Source: Salminus brasiliensis (Eukaryota > Chordata > Actinopteri > Characiformes > Bryconidae). From it: a stretch of 64,000 nucleotides of DNA. Location: assembly GCF_030463535.1 (NCBI RefSeq), contig NC_132888.1, positions 24,021,269 to 24,085,268 on the forward strand, in the 5' to 3' direction. Of this stretch, positions 53,020-64,000 are shown one piece after another. The position numbers were made by a program, and so were the translations under genes. The first letter of the stretch is position 1. Every line of letters starts with the position of its first letter. The notes beneath the pieces were generated by a model, which was not told where the DNA came from, made no database searches, and worked only from the letters and a program-made list of their open reading frames with translations.

Positions 53020-54650
53020 CGTGAGTCACGTTACCACAGGATTTAGAATAGGGCTAACTATGTCTGGAGTTAAATGCAAATACGCAAAACAGTGGCACCT
53101 TACCTCATCTTGGATGTTTTCCCTGGTGAAATCTCTAGATATTGAGTGTTTCATCTTATGGTAAATACAAACTAGAAGATATGCTGCAATTTGAGTCAAA
53201 CACTAAAAACAACACAGTCAGTGGTATGGGTATGTAGGAAATAAACTTATGTGCAGTAATGTTTTGGCTCATAGTGCAAACTACCAAAATATGATTAATC
53301 TAAGTGTTACTGAGCTCTGCTTAAACATGGATAGACTGATAAATCATTGGAATATGACTTTTTATTCCAGTGTTGCTATTACTCTACTTAAGCATGACTA
53401 CATTGAGAAATCCCTGTTTTTTGATAGATGAGTGATGAGCTCAGTATATAATTGGACACAGGTCTAGACTGGAGAATATTATCTGATTTTGTCTAATTGG
53501 TCATTTAGTTTCATGAAGCTTGTAATCGAAATTGAGTTAAGACATGCTAAACATGATCAAAAAGGATTGGTTCTAGCCTATGCAGAGCTTACACATCATA
53601 TGCGTCTGTCCAAAATATAGCCTCTTGGACCAAGTGCCCTCAAGACGTTTTTCTACACACAAGTGACTCAAATGACTCTTCGGGAGGACTGCAAGGTTTC
53701 AGGCACCATTTGGAAATGGGCTAATGATTATATTACTAAACAGTATTACATATAGTGGGGTGGTGTTTTTCATTTTTTAGACCTATTTCAATTTCTTCTC
53801 AAACATTTGAATAGTAAATAATTCAAATGAATAGTAATTTCCATGGGATTCATGACTAATGCAAGCATGTGCATGCATTTGAATAGTCAAAACAATGTAC
53901 AAAAGATATCAAGTACACAGAGACACAAGTGCAACATTTTCTAATGGTAGTAACATCCACAGGAAGCTATGTGACAATGGAGTGCCAAAGGAAATGTTTA
54001 ATTTATAAAAAAATATCTGACATTTTGTGCCATCTATAGCGATTGCAACAGTGAAGATTTCTCTAGACCCTGGCCCCTCAGTCTATGAACCTGCTGTTAT
54101 AACTGCACATAACTTGCATATGTACCACATAAACTTAAACTTAAAATTAGGGAAAATTTGAGACCAATTACAAAATCTTGAATTCATCGTGTTTCCATTC
54201 CTGAACGCTTGTGCATGGTCTGTACCAATGTTTAGGTAGGTGGTGACCCTCATACCAATGCCAGGAACCATACCTCCAGACCCTACACTAAATCTGAATT
54301 AGCTCCAAAACATAAGGCTCACTTAACCCTAAACCTAGATCCAAACCCTAAACCTGCCACCAAGCCCTGGGCCTATATTAACCCTACACCTAGTTGCAAA
54401 CCCTAAAGATTTCCAAAACTACCCCTAGCTCTAACCCTAATTTAAAACCTCCAGCCTCCAGCCTATAATAACCCTAGCCCAAGCTTCAAACCCTAAGACC
54501 CTGGGCTGTGTCTGAAGTCACCAGTGTCTTTGTCTCCGTGAAGGCATTTTCCATTTTTGCCCTGCTTGGAGAAACTTATTCATGGGATGCAGCACAGTTG
54601 CCCGGTTGGGTTAGAATTTGTTATAATAATTTACAAACCCAAGAAAAGAT
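53020..54650. other. No gene recognised upstream of the taste receptor
   Basis: AT-rich. At 54,290-54,500 there are irregular AACCCTAA-type words, but without an exact hexamer period, so this is not a telomeric array. The receptor promoter should lie in the first kilobase. Confidence 0.35.
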
Positions 54651-54651
54651 C

Positions 54652-54969
54652 TCAACTGTGCAATATCCTGTGAGTCACAGAGCCTTCAACACGGCCTGGA
54701 CCTTCTCCTTGCACTTGACATCGATTGTGTTGCCACAATAACTGACACTTTGACTTCAGAAATTTGCATTTGTCCATTTTGAGTCTGTAGTCTTCCAGTC
54801 TTCTCAGAAAGTCTCTCAGATTGTCCAAGTGTTCATCTGTAGCACCTGTTAACCACCCCCACCCTGTAACTTTAAGGTCACCACAGAGTCTGACTGTGCC
54901 ATTTTCTTGCCGAAACTGGGAGGCCTGGGGTTGACCAAGGACTCTAGTTGACTCTGGAGAGTATTCCAT
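54652..54969 (-). mobile_element. Ty3/Gypsy-type reverse transcriptase fragment
   Basis: The minus strand encodes VTGATDEHLDNLRDFLRRLE then MDKCKFLKSKCQLL, equivalent to the block after the YxDD motif of Gypsy RT (TGATDEEHL...RL...KCxF). Sequence on both sides is degraded. No LTRs recognised. Confidence 0.6.
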
Positions 54970-55878
54970 CTTTGAGCCTGATTTTCCTTAATATGTTGAA
55001 CTGTGCCAATGCTGTATCACTTAGTATCTGGTTCAGATTTGCCATTGCAGACTGCAGTATGAACACAACACGAACCAAAAGCATCTAAATGGATCAAACA
55101 CAGAATGTGACTTCACAAGATGATGATATGTAATTTATTAATATCAAAATGGTGTGGTTTAATTACCCATGTTTAAGGGTTCAGGGGTTTGATTTGAGTG
55201 GTTTTCTGTGCAGTTCACTTGCAGTATATTTGTTCCTGCCCGTTTCCACAAGCAGCCAGTGATCTATCCGCCTGAGCTCTGCTTCTCCCAGTGAGAGATG
55301 TTAGCCACCTGCTTCACAGAGAAAACCCAGAACACCAGCATTTTTCTGTTTGTAGTGTTGTTTATTTTATAGCAATTATGCGAAGATGATGAAGAAATCC
55401 CAGGTCCCAGTGTATTTTATCAGAAAATATAATTCTTACCCAATATCAGAAAATATAATTTTCTATAATTCAGAAAATATAATTCACTGTTGCAATTAAA
55501 CAAATATCTAAGTACTACTCATGCAGTAAAAAACTCAACTAACTCTGATTACAATATCCAACAAAATCAAATGTTATGCCAATTTATAAGAGACCACATA
55601 AAAATGTATCACTGCAACTCTTCATCAGCATTGACTCTCAGTGTAGCGTCGATGAGGTGTTGAATTCTGGATTTTATCACACTGTCCCTGTTCAGAGTCC
55701 TCCAGTCCATTCTTATTGTACATGTCAATGCTAATTAACCCCTTAAGTTACTTACTTTTATACTTTCACATTATTTATGTGATACATCATTTCAATTTCC
55801 AATCTTCAATTAAATCACTCTAATGTAAGAAACTACTAAATAAAATAATAATGTTATGACTATAATTAGAGTATATAT
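54970..55878. other. No feature recognised
   Basis: AT-rich sequence with short repeats of CAGAAAATATAATT near 55,420-55,490. No coding evidence. Confidence 0.35.
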
Positions 55879-56103
55879 TTACAAGGGATACTTCACTGAT
55901 TCGCTTGCTATCACCACTTCATCATTGGGTGTGTCAGCCCTATGCAGTAATAGCATCTTAACTTGATCACAATTCCGATCCATCTCAATATCATAGCTCT
56001 CACAGAGGTCAACAGCTGCATACAAAAACAGAACATCACACTCTGTGATAGAAGAACTGCTACCAATATCTGAACCAACACGGCTCCCATTGGTCCTATT
56101 CTC
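55879..56103 (-). other. Candidate coding exon, 74 codons, unidentified
   Basis: After an acceptor-like ATTGTAG at 56,104-56,110 an ATG-less frame stays open for 74 codons to a TAA at 55,879. It has a natural composition (SSSSITECDVLFLYAAVDLC, then acidic and basic residues). It could be the last exon of an unrecognised gene or chance. Another frame is also open here, which lowers confidence. Confidence 0.25.
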
Positions 56104-56165
56104 CTACAATCAAGCATTCACAGATGATCCAGCTCCTTCTGATGAGCCAGACACAGCCCTTATAT

Positions 56166-57570
56166 GTACACTTCAACTATGAAAAAAAAATCCAAGAAAT
56201 CACATTGTAGGATTTTTAAAGAATTTATCTGTAAATTATGGTGGTAAATAAGTATTTGGTCAATAACAAAAGTTCATCACAGTACTTTGTAACCTTTGTG
56301 GGCAATGACAGAGGTCAAACGTTTCCTGTAAGTCTTCACCAGGTTTGCACACACTGTAGCTGGTATTTTGGCCTATTCCTCCATGCAGATCTGCTCTAAA
56401 GCAGTGATGTTTTGGGGCTGTTGCTGGGCAACACAGACTTTTAACTCCCTCCACAAATTTTCTATGGCGTTGAAGTCTGGAGACTGGCTAGGACACTCCA
56501 TGAGATGCTTTTTACAGAGCCACTACTTCGTTGCTCGAATGGTTAGTTTGGGATCATTGTCATGCTGGAAGACCCAGCCACACATCTTCAATGCTGATGG
56601 AAGGAGGTTTTGGCTTAAAATCTCACGATGCATGGCCCTGTTCATTCTTCACTTAACATGGATCAGTTGTCCTGTCCATTTTGCAGAAAAACAGCCCAAT
56701 GTTTCCAACCCCAAAGTTTTGACTAAAAAGTTCTATTTTGGTTTCATCTGACCACATGATATTCTCCCAGTCCTCTTCTGGATCATCCATATGCTCTCTG
56801 ACAAACTTCAGACAGGCCTGAAAATATACTGGCTTAAGCAGGGGGACATGCCTGGCACTGCAGGATTTGAGTCCCTCTTGGCGTAGTGTGTTACTGATGG
56901 CAGCCTTTGGTACTTTGGTCCCAGCTCTCTCTGTATGTCATTCATCAGGTCCCTGTGTGTAGTTCTGGGATTTTTGTTCACTGTTCTCATTATCATTTTG
57001 ACCCCACGGGATGAGATCTTGCATGTGGCCCCAGATCGAGGGAGACTATCAATGGTCTTATATGTCTTCCATTTTCTTACAATTGCTCCCACAGTTGATT
57101 TATTCACACCAACCTGCTTGCCTATTGTAGATTTACTCTTCCCAGCCTGGTGCAGGTCTATAATTTTCTTCCTGGTGTCCTTCAACAACTCTTTGGTCTT
57201 GGCCATGGTTAAGTTTGGAGTCTGACTGTTTGAGACTGTGGACAGGTGTCTTTTATACAGATAACAAGGTAAAACAGGCGCCATTAATACAGGTAATGAA
57301 TGGGGGACAGAAGAGCTTCTTAAAGATGTTGTTACAGGTTTGTGAGAGATGGAAATCTTGCTTGTTTGTGGGTGACCAAATACATATTTTTCACCATAAT
57401 TTACAAATAAATTCTTTCAAAATCCTACAATGTGATTTCCTTAATTTTTTTCTAATTTTGTCTCTCATAGTTGACGTGTACCTATGATAAAAGTGACAGA
57501 CCTCTGTCATCATTCTAAGTGGGAGAACTTGCACAATCAGTGGCTGACTAAATACTTTTTTGCCCCACTG
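56166..57570 (-). mobile_element. Tc1-like element, left terminus lost
   Basis: Right end TTTTTTGCCCCACTG at 57570 followed by TA. The left side starts only inside the inverted repeat (CTTCAACTATGAAAAAAAAA at about 56,170), so the outermost 60 bp or so is missing. Same family as 17228-18727. Confidence 0.88.
56274..57206 (-). pseudogene. Tc1-like transposase pseudogene
   Basis: Start MAKTKELLKDTRKKIIDLHQAG at 57206; the DNA-binding part is readable to about 56,860 (PRSGATCKISSRG). The catalytic half has several indels and stops around 56,480-56,750, so neither the first nor the last catalytic block is in one frame. Confidence 0.88.
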
Positions 57571-57892
57571 TAGTTTTTACTAAACCCTGAAGGCTATAGG
57601 TAATATCAATATGATCTGCCAGAAATGTTGCACCACACCATGGAAATAATCCCATACTCCACTCCTCTCCTAGACTCATCCTCAAATGGTAGGACTCCAG
57701 ATTGTGAAACTGTGCTAGTTCCATTTTCTTCCTACTTCCAGAAATAGCATTGGATTGGACCTCATCAGATACTTTCTAGACAACAAAAACCTGTAAAACC
57801 AGCTTCAACGTTGTCATGTAACAGCATCCTGTCCAGCCATATGGTAAAAATATGTAAATATGTATATCTCCACAAAGCCACTTACACACATA

Positions 57893-58260
57893 GACAAAAT
57901 TGTTGGTACCCCTTCGTTTAATGAAAGAAAAAAACACAATGGTCACAGAAATAAATTTAATCTGACAAAAGTAATAATAAATAAAAATGCATTGAAAATT
58001 AACCAATAAATGTCAGACATATTTGTATTTTGGCCCACTTCTCATGAGAAAACTGCTCCAGTTGTCTCAGGTTTAGGGGTGCCTGTGTGTTTTGGATCAT
58101 TATCTTGTTGCAAGATACATGCGACTGAGACCAAGCTTTCTGACACTGGGCAGCACATTTCTCTCTAGTCATCAATGTCGGTTCTCTTGTTTTCTCAACA
58201 GCTTGGAGCTCTGTACTCTTACTTCCATTTATTACCATTAGAGTCACTATACTAGCTCTG
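57893..58260 (-). mobile_element. Tc1-like terminal fragment
   Basis: Left AGACAAAATTGTTGGTACCCC with TTTGACAAAAGTAATAATAAA-type sequence, typical of a fish Tc1 inverted repeat. Next to it is a transposase-gene remnant around TTTTGGATCATTATCTTGTTG. Truncated on the right. Confidence 0.55.
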
Positions 58261-58413
58261 AGTCCAGTCTCTGACCTCTTACTCTCAGACGGTGGATCAT
58301 AAAAAGAACACTTATAAAATCACCTTAATCCTCCTGCTGGGGCGTATATACATAAATACTACAATATTCTGTCTTTTCTTCATACTTCCCCAATAGTGAT
58401 GTCCCTGACAGAT

Positions 58414-59126
58414 TTAGAGCCCTGACATAGCTATCTTCCCCCTGGACTCAAAATTTGCCTTTACCAGGTTTTTTTCTCCTGTACACTGGCATGAGAGCAG
58501 TGCTGACTTCCCTAAGGTCACTTTAATCCTAGTCCTCGTAACGTTTTGGTCTGACCCTTTTCCGAACTGGTGTTGGACTCCTTCATCTAACTGAATCTCT
58601 GAATTCACCTGCTGTGGAATCACAGCCCTTTGTACCCATCATCAGATATGTTCAAAGAATCATCCTTGTCGACCTCTTCTTCTCCTGCATGTTCTTCCAC
58701 ATTTTCTTCTGGCTCTCTTAAGCCTTCAACATCTTGTCTGTGTGAACATGGCATCTCTCCCCTTGATTCTTTGACACAATGCAATAAATACCATGTTGGA
58801 GACCCTTTAACCATGACCACAGTTTCAGTACTGCAGAAAATTTTTAAATGGTCCTTTACATTCATTCGTTATACCACTTCCTTCACAAACACCTCCAGGT
58901 TGCACTGTGCTCCTCTTTTGCTCTTGGTCCTGTTCTTTCTGGTCATGTTCCTTTTTCCTTTAAAGCTCCATTTGATGGTTAAAATGCCTTTTAAACAGCC
59001 TTTGCCATGCTTACAAGACCAATGACCTTTGCCAGGCTCATCACTGGTAGGGGCAGCCCCTTTTGTATTTTTTGACTGAGCCATTTGACTCAAGTCTGGG
59101 TCATTTCTTGTGACATTTCTCCACAC
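58414..59126 (-). mobile_element. Possible old retrovirus-like or LTR-element fragment
   Basis: Two or three minus-strand frames. One holds STETVVMVKGSPTWYLLHC, which resembles the end of a retroviral-type integrase/pol (TA.V.V.G.PTW.H..HCK), followed by an acidic stretch. The frames are broken and no LTR, protease or other gene block is recognised. Very tentative; it may be unrelated. Confidence 0.25.
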
Positions 59127-59339
59127 TTGATAGGCTCTCGATACATAGGCCCTTGGGTTTCCTTCTGTCCCAGTGACTTAATAATGATATTATTAGGCTG
59201 TACATTTGTCAGACATGCATCTCTTAGCGCTCTCCACACTCAATCTCTATTTGCAGAAAGCAGCTTTGGATCATTCACAGCAGTCCCCACACATCGATTA
59301 AGTCTAGCTTTCTGTAGAATCTCTTCCATCAATTCAGAA

Positions 59340-60130
59340 GTCACTTAATTAGTTATAGAGTCCAGCTGTGTGTAATTGAGTCCCAGTATATATATACACC
59401 TGTTCTGTGGTGGCCCGGTTTGTTTGTTTGTTGTGGTTTGTTAGAGAACACAAGTAAAGAAACAGCATCATGAAGACTAAGGAACTCACCTGACAGGTCA
59501 GAGATTACATTGTGGAGAAGTTTAAAGCAGGGTTAGGTAAAAAAAACATATCCCAAGCTTTGAGCATCCCAAGGAGCACTGGAAAAAATGGAAAAAAATG
59601 TTTTACAACTGCAAACCTACCAAGACATGACTGTCCACACAAACTGACAAATCAAGGAGAGCATTGGTCAGAGAAGCAGTCAAAAGGCCCATGATCACTC
59701 TGGTGGAACTGCAGAAATCCACAGCACAGGTGGGAGCATCTGTCCACAGGACGACTATAAGAATATATAGTCGCCATTTGCAGTTTGCCACAAGCCACGG
59801 GGGAGACACAGCAAACATGTGGAAGAAGGTGCTGTGGTCAGATGACACCACAGCTGAAGCTGTAGAATAAAGGGATAACGTTGTGGGAGAGAAAAAAGTA
59901 AGTAAACACACCCTAAATGTGTTAGAGCGACAAATGAACTCTGAATAAATGAACGCAATGAAATATTTTTTTCCCTTTAAAAAAGGCTTCTACTTCACAA
60001 AATAACTTCATGACTTTAATGCTTTTTCTAGACCCACATTACATAAATCATTTTACATAAATGACATAAATCAATTTTGTCCTGTGTTGTTAAATGTTAG
60101 AATATCAAATTGAATAAAAAGACTGTGATG
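59340..60130 (+). mobile_element. Decayed, internally deleted Tc1-like element
   Basis: A MKTKELT-type start near 59,470 with a stop after the seventh codon, then VRDYIVEKFKAGLGKKNIS and, after breaks, a KKVLWSDDT block (59,818-59,850) with the first catalytic Asp region. The rest of the transposase is deleted. Confidence 0.7.
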
Positions 60131-60603
60131 TGGGGTGAAACTGCTACTGTACGTTTAACCACAGTGTTTTTCTTTTCTTTTTTTTTAGTTTTGAGGTGAG
60201 TGAGTGACTGAGACTGTGTAAGTTAAATGCAGTGTTTTATTTTCGTGTCTTTCTGAAGACTGCATTTTTATTTACATCCCGCTCTGTAAATAGGGGGCAG
60301 GGTTAGGTAATTTTGGATTGTGGCCATGGAGCGGTGTGGGTCTGCTCTGACTGTGAGACATAGCACTGTGGATGTTGTGGGACGGGGCTCACGGCAGCAC
60401 CCGCTGCTGAGGACAGTAACTGATGAACATGTGTGTTCACTTCAGAGTCTCCAAAAGTCTCCAATAACACCAGAAATAGTCACTAGATTTGTCACTTGCG
60501 GGGTCTGAAAAGTTGCTAAATATAGCGACAAAGTTGGTAAGTTGGCAACACTGGGTAGGTGGCTCTTAACAGGGCTGTTGGGTATTTTGGTGTCCTGGTT
60601 TGT

Positions 60604-60862
60604 GCACGCTCCGTCGACAAGCTGGATGTGTTTAGGCATGAGGGTGATTCTTTTGGTGTGGATAGCGCACAGGTTAGGGTCTTCAGACTGACCCACCAAG
60701 TACCCTTCGATAGTCTCATAGAGAGCCATGGGAACGGAGATCTAGAGGTAGAGATGGGCCCTTGAAGCCCTGGATGTTCTTGTGCACTAAGGAGAAGTGT
60801 TGGAAGCTGGAAGGACAGCTTGCAGATTAGCAGCGTTGTGGATTTCTGGTAGCAGTTCTGGC
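60604..60862 (-). pseudogene. Histone H3 pseudogene, intronless and decayed
   Basis: The minus strand reads a degenerate RYQKSTTLLICKLSFQ (60,862-60,800), then after frame breaks [20 protein letters not shown] and [12 protein letters not shown], matching the H3 core segments RYQKSTELLIRKLPFQ, EAYLVGLFEDTNLCAIH and KRVTIMPKDIQL. It is not interrupted by introns, and lost residues and frameshifts rule out function. Probably a retrocopy or an old H3 gene relic. Confidence 0.8.
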
Positions 60863-60899
60863 AAGGACTGGTCCTTTATCTCCTCCCGGATGGAAGTTT

Positions 60900-62450
60900 A
60901 TGGCTGGAGTGAAAAGTGTCCCTGATGATTCTGTGAGCTTAAATAGGGAATTGTCGAACCTACTGCTGAATAGAAATGATTATCATGCACTGTTTGGTGG
61001 AATTGCTCCTATTTCATGACCCACAAAGTGCACTACATAGTGAAGAGGGAGTGATTTGAGACGGGGCCTCGGGAGAGTAAACACTGAGCGTGCTGCAGTA
61101 TCAGTTTCAGAGATGAAGCTTTAGGAGTGTTTCTGCAACTTTTTCTCAACTCTGATGCAGGTTAACTGTCAGTTAGCTTTGAGTTTTGAGCTGCTTACAG
61201 AGACGCAGCTCCACAGGTGAGACACACTGTGTGGTAAGACTTCTATCTGCGGCTCACAGCACGCTGAATTTTGGAGGCATCTTCCCCGGTGCACTGTACT
61301 GATTATGTTACAGCGCCACCACGCCACTACTGCCGCAATTACAGTTATAAAAGCCTGAAATCCATCGAGTGCAGCATGCAGTTTTGTGGAGAACTGCTGG
61401 CACAAACTTGCACATTTTACATTTGCTATTCCCTTGTTTACAGAGTGGGCATTCAGCAGGAAAGCCTGCAGTGTTACTGAAATGATTTTAGTATGTAATT
61501 CAGTATTTTTTTAACTGTAACATTTTAACAGCACATGATAATACTGATAACTATATTAAAATGTAATGTTACTATAATCTGGAAATTACATTTTCATACC
61601 GCTTTAGCTCTAGTTTTGGGTGATTGGTGCACGTATGTGTAAATACACTCATATTGGCATCTTTAGCTGCGTTACAAAGTCTATGCTGCAGTCGAGGCAG
61701 GCTGCATTTCACGGCCGTTACATCCTAGAAGGTTTTTCCAAAGTTAAGGACCCTTTGTATACAGCCCAGAAATGCAGCCGATGTTCAGAGCGATTTGGAG
61801 GACGCAACTGACATTTCTCCAGCGCTCGGTTACAAGGTTCTCTAAACACACATGGGCGCTGCCAGGGATTTTGGCCCCTAATGAAAAGATATTACCCCAC
61901 AACTCTAACAATTCTGCCAAAACATTTAATGAACATTTTTAGGGCATGTACAACACGGTGGATCGGACTAAACAACCAGCACCAAGAAAAGGTTTCAGAG
62001 CAGAGGTTGTTTAAAAATGCTAGAATTAATTTCTGTGAAGAAATGAAAAAGCAGCAGCTATGCTACAGTGCCCCCGCGGCTTTTTTAAGGGCATCAGGAT
62101 TAATGTAAACATTACCTCACTAACTTTGTTAAATAAAATATAACAAATTAACACATGGATATAAATGTGTTAAATTATATTACATTATGTTATATCATAT
62201 TATATATATTTATTTGTCACTAAAATATATATATGTATATATTGTAGGACCTTGGCACAGCATTTGCCTTACAATGACAAAATATTTGTAGTAGACAGTC
62301 ACACATGCCAGATTTTGTTGTTTTCAAAAAATACTAGGTTATTCTAATATGTCTTCATATGAGATATGACCATTAACAGAATAGTGTTTTTTAGCTGAAA
62401 ATGCAGTCATTTTGAAGATAAGTTATGTGTATTGATTTGTAATTAGTGTA
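60900..62450. other. No gene recognised
   Basis: Mixed sequence with a GC-richer part at 61,100-61,400 and 61,700-61,900. No family signature on either strand. Confidence 0.35.
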
Positions 62451-62474
62451 TTTATCAGTGTTGGCTGAACTCAG

Positions 62475-62600
62475 GACTTTTATTCTAAAAGGTTTCTAAA
62501 AAGTCTCATTGGGCCTGTTGTGATGTTCCTAAGGTATCATTGGGCCTATTGTGCTGGTTCTTTAGGTCTCATTGGGCCTGTTGTGGTTTGACCTTTAAGC
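62475..62600. repeat. Short tandem repeat, TCATTGGGCCTGTTGTG unit
   Basis: Three imperfect copies of a unit of about 38-45 bp, each with a TCATTGGGCCT(G/A)TTGTG core followed by TTCTTTA or TTCCTAA-like sequence. Confidence 0.8.
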
Positions 62601-62807
62601 CACTTGCTTATTGTCTATTTTCTATATTTGCATAAAAAATCCAATAACTTAGGCCTACTTGAAGCTATAGCTGACATGGTAATTTCATGGTAATTCCTAC
62701 TCCATCCACTATGTGGCAGTATATTGAAAGTAGACCAACAAGTCAAAAGGAGGGAAACCTGCAGCAGCAAGGTGGTTTAGCTGTGGCTGACTTCAGGTCT
62801 CACTGTA

Positions 62808-63220
62808 ATGGAGGCCCTTACTGGTGGAACTATAGGTTCTAATACTCATGGTAAGTTTGATATTGTTTAATTCTTTATATATTCAGCCAAGCTTTGTGTA
62901 AGTTTTATTTGTGAGCTTTTGTGCTGTTTGGCTTTTGCAGAAAGCTTTTCATTTTTCTTGTTTTTTGTTTGTTTGTTTTTCTATTTGCAGTCCTTGCATG
63001 GACACTGGGGTAAACTTTACACACAGAGGACAGTAGGGCAATGGTATAACTCCTGAATTTACTCTCAGCAACTCAAACCAAGGACTTTCATTGTTCAGAC
63101 TTTTCTTTCACAAGGAAACAGCCAGGATGATAAACTTCAGAAAGAAGGATGTCTGAAATCCAAACCACTTTGTGAGAGCGCTCCAACTCCTATGTTTTGG
63201 ATTGTTTCTATGGACTCCAA
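62808..63220 (+). other. Candidate spliced 5' exons of a gene leaving the window
   Basis: An ATG at 62808 is followed by a GTAAGT donor at 62851. A T-rich tract and CTATTTGCAG give an acceptor at 62990 (next exon 62991), and GTGAGT at 63221 is a donor after it. Joined, the ATG frame ends after 21 codons, so these look like 5' UTR exons or a non-coding transcript. Confidence 0.3.
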
Positions 63221-63239
63221 GTGAGTACCGTTAATAAGA

Positions 63240-63440
63240 GGGTGAGTGCAGACAAACTTTTACCCCCCTTCAAGCACTAGTGAGCAGTCCACCATTTTTG
63301 TCTTTCCATCACTCTGATAGAAGTTAATCTTAGTCTCATCTGTCCACAAGACCTTTCTCCAGAATTCTGCAGGCTCTCTTAAGTACTTTTTTGCAAATTG
63401 TAATCAGGCTATTCTAAGGGTAGTAGTATATTTCAGATGT
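63240..63440 (-). mobile_element. Tc1-like remnant
   Basis: The minus strand has TGGACAGATGAGACTAAGATTA preceded by GAGAAAGGTCTTG and followed by CAGAGTGATGGAAAGAC, the region around the first catalytic Asp (W-TDETKI-F-QSDGK). No ends found. Confidence 0.6.
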
Positions 63441-64000
63441 TTCTGTACACTACAGCTGATTTTAGATTTATATGCTATATTGATGTTTCACTGGAACAGT
63501 ATTACATTAAAATATGGTTAAAATAGGCATATATTGTATGACAGTGTCACAGTAGTGATTTATTCCTTATAAAAATGCGCTTCATCTCTGTTGTTCAGTA
63601 GGTTTGATTGTACTTAAGTAACACCAGCAGCTCTTTATTTCTGTGAGAGTTTTGGTTTCTGCACACTCTGGCTATTCTGATTAAACATCCTTGTCAAAAT
63701 GGAAAGTCTGGAATGTTGAGGAAATATAATGATTGTAGTTTCTCTGTTTTCCATCTTCTTTTTTTAAAGTAATGTTTGAGATTTTAGGATCCAATATCAA
63801 ACTAACTTGACTGAGCTTTCCAAGCTCAAGTTAAAATTTGCTTTACTATACAAAGAAGCGACTGTGTTTTTTTTTTAGCTTATTAGTAAGACAGCCAGAA
63901 CTATTTTGCTGAAGTTTCATTTACTAGTGTTTGCAAATGCAGCTTCTCCTAGTCTGAGAAATATGTGGAAATAGTACCACCGGTGAAAGTGGTGAAATTG
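63441..64000. other. No feature recognised to the window end
   Basis: AT-rich. No coding or repeat signature. Confidence 0.35.

Noticed and set aside
54290-54500. Telomere-like AACCCTAA words
   Set aside because: Spacing is irregular and there is no run of consecutive TTAGGG units; looks like a chance or degenerate low-complexity tract.

Overview
The window is a piece of a fish nuclear genome, most likely a teleost. Genes are split into many short exons with canonical GT/AG introns. The non-coding DNA is AT-rich and packed with Tc1/mariner elements, hAT-type MITEs, truncated non-LTR retrotransposons, TA microsatellites and minisatellites. Three vertebrate genes could be rebuilt exon by exon. 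I found no bacterial-style operons, CRISPR arrays, tRNA or rRNA genes. The order of fish cannot be fixed from the sequence alone.

Layout. 1-2.9 kb: two Tc1 elements head to tail; the first has an intact 340-codon transposase, the second is dead twice over. 4.9-13.3 kb (minus): camkk1, a Ca2+/calmodulin-dependent kinase kinase, 15 coding exons. 16.1-20.5 kb (plus): a four-exon Mod(r)/VPS37 gene, closest to VPS37D, with Tc1 and LINE debris in intron 1. 22.6-47.6 kb (minus): c2cd3, a multi-C2-domain centriole and ciliogenesis protein, about 35 coding exons, with reading frame kept at every junction I checked except one near the 3' end. 47.7-48.3 kb, just upstream of the c2cd3 start codon: a 0.5-kb palindromic satellite with 50-bp arms. 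48.9-51.9 kb: LINE and MITE remnants. 51.9-52.9 kb (minus): a single-exon bitter taste receptor (TAS2R-type GPCR). 54.6-64 kb: transposon and retroelement debris, a decayed histone H3 pseudogene, and two low-confidence exon candidates.

The genes are unrelated in function: calcium kinase signalling, ESCRT-I sorting, centriole assembly and chemosensation. They do not form one system. What is unusual lies in the repeats: the palindromic satellite at the c2cd3 promoter, a long-arm fold-back element with a nested repeat in c2cd3 intron 1, a duplicated block flanking it, and one minisatellite family in two camkk1 introns. I found no convincing undescribed multi-gene system.
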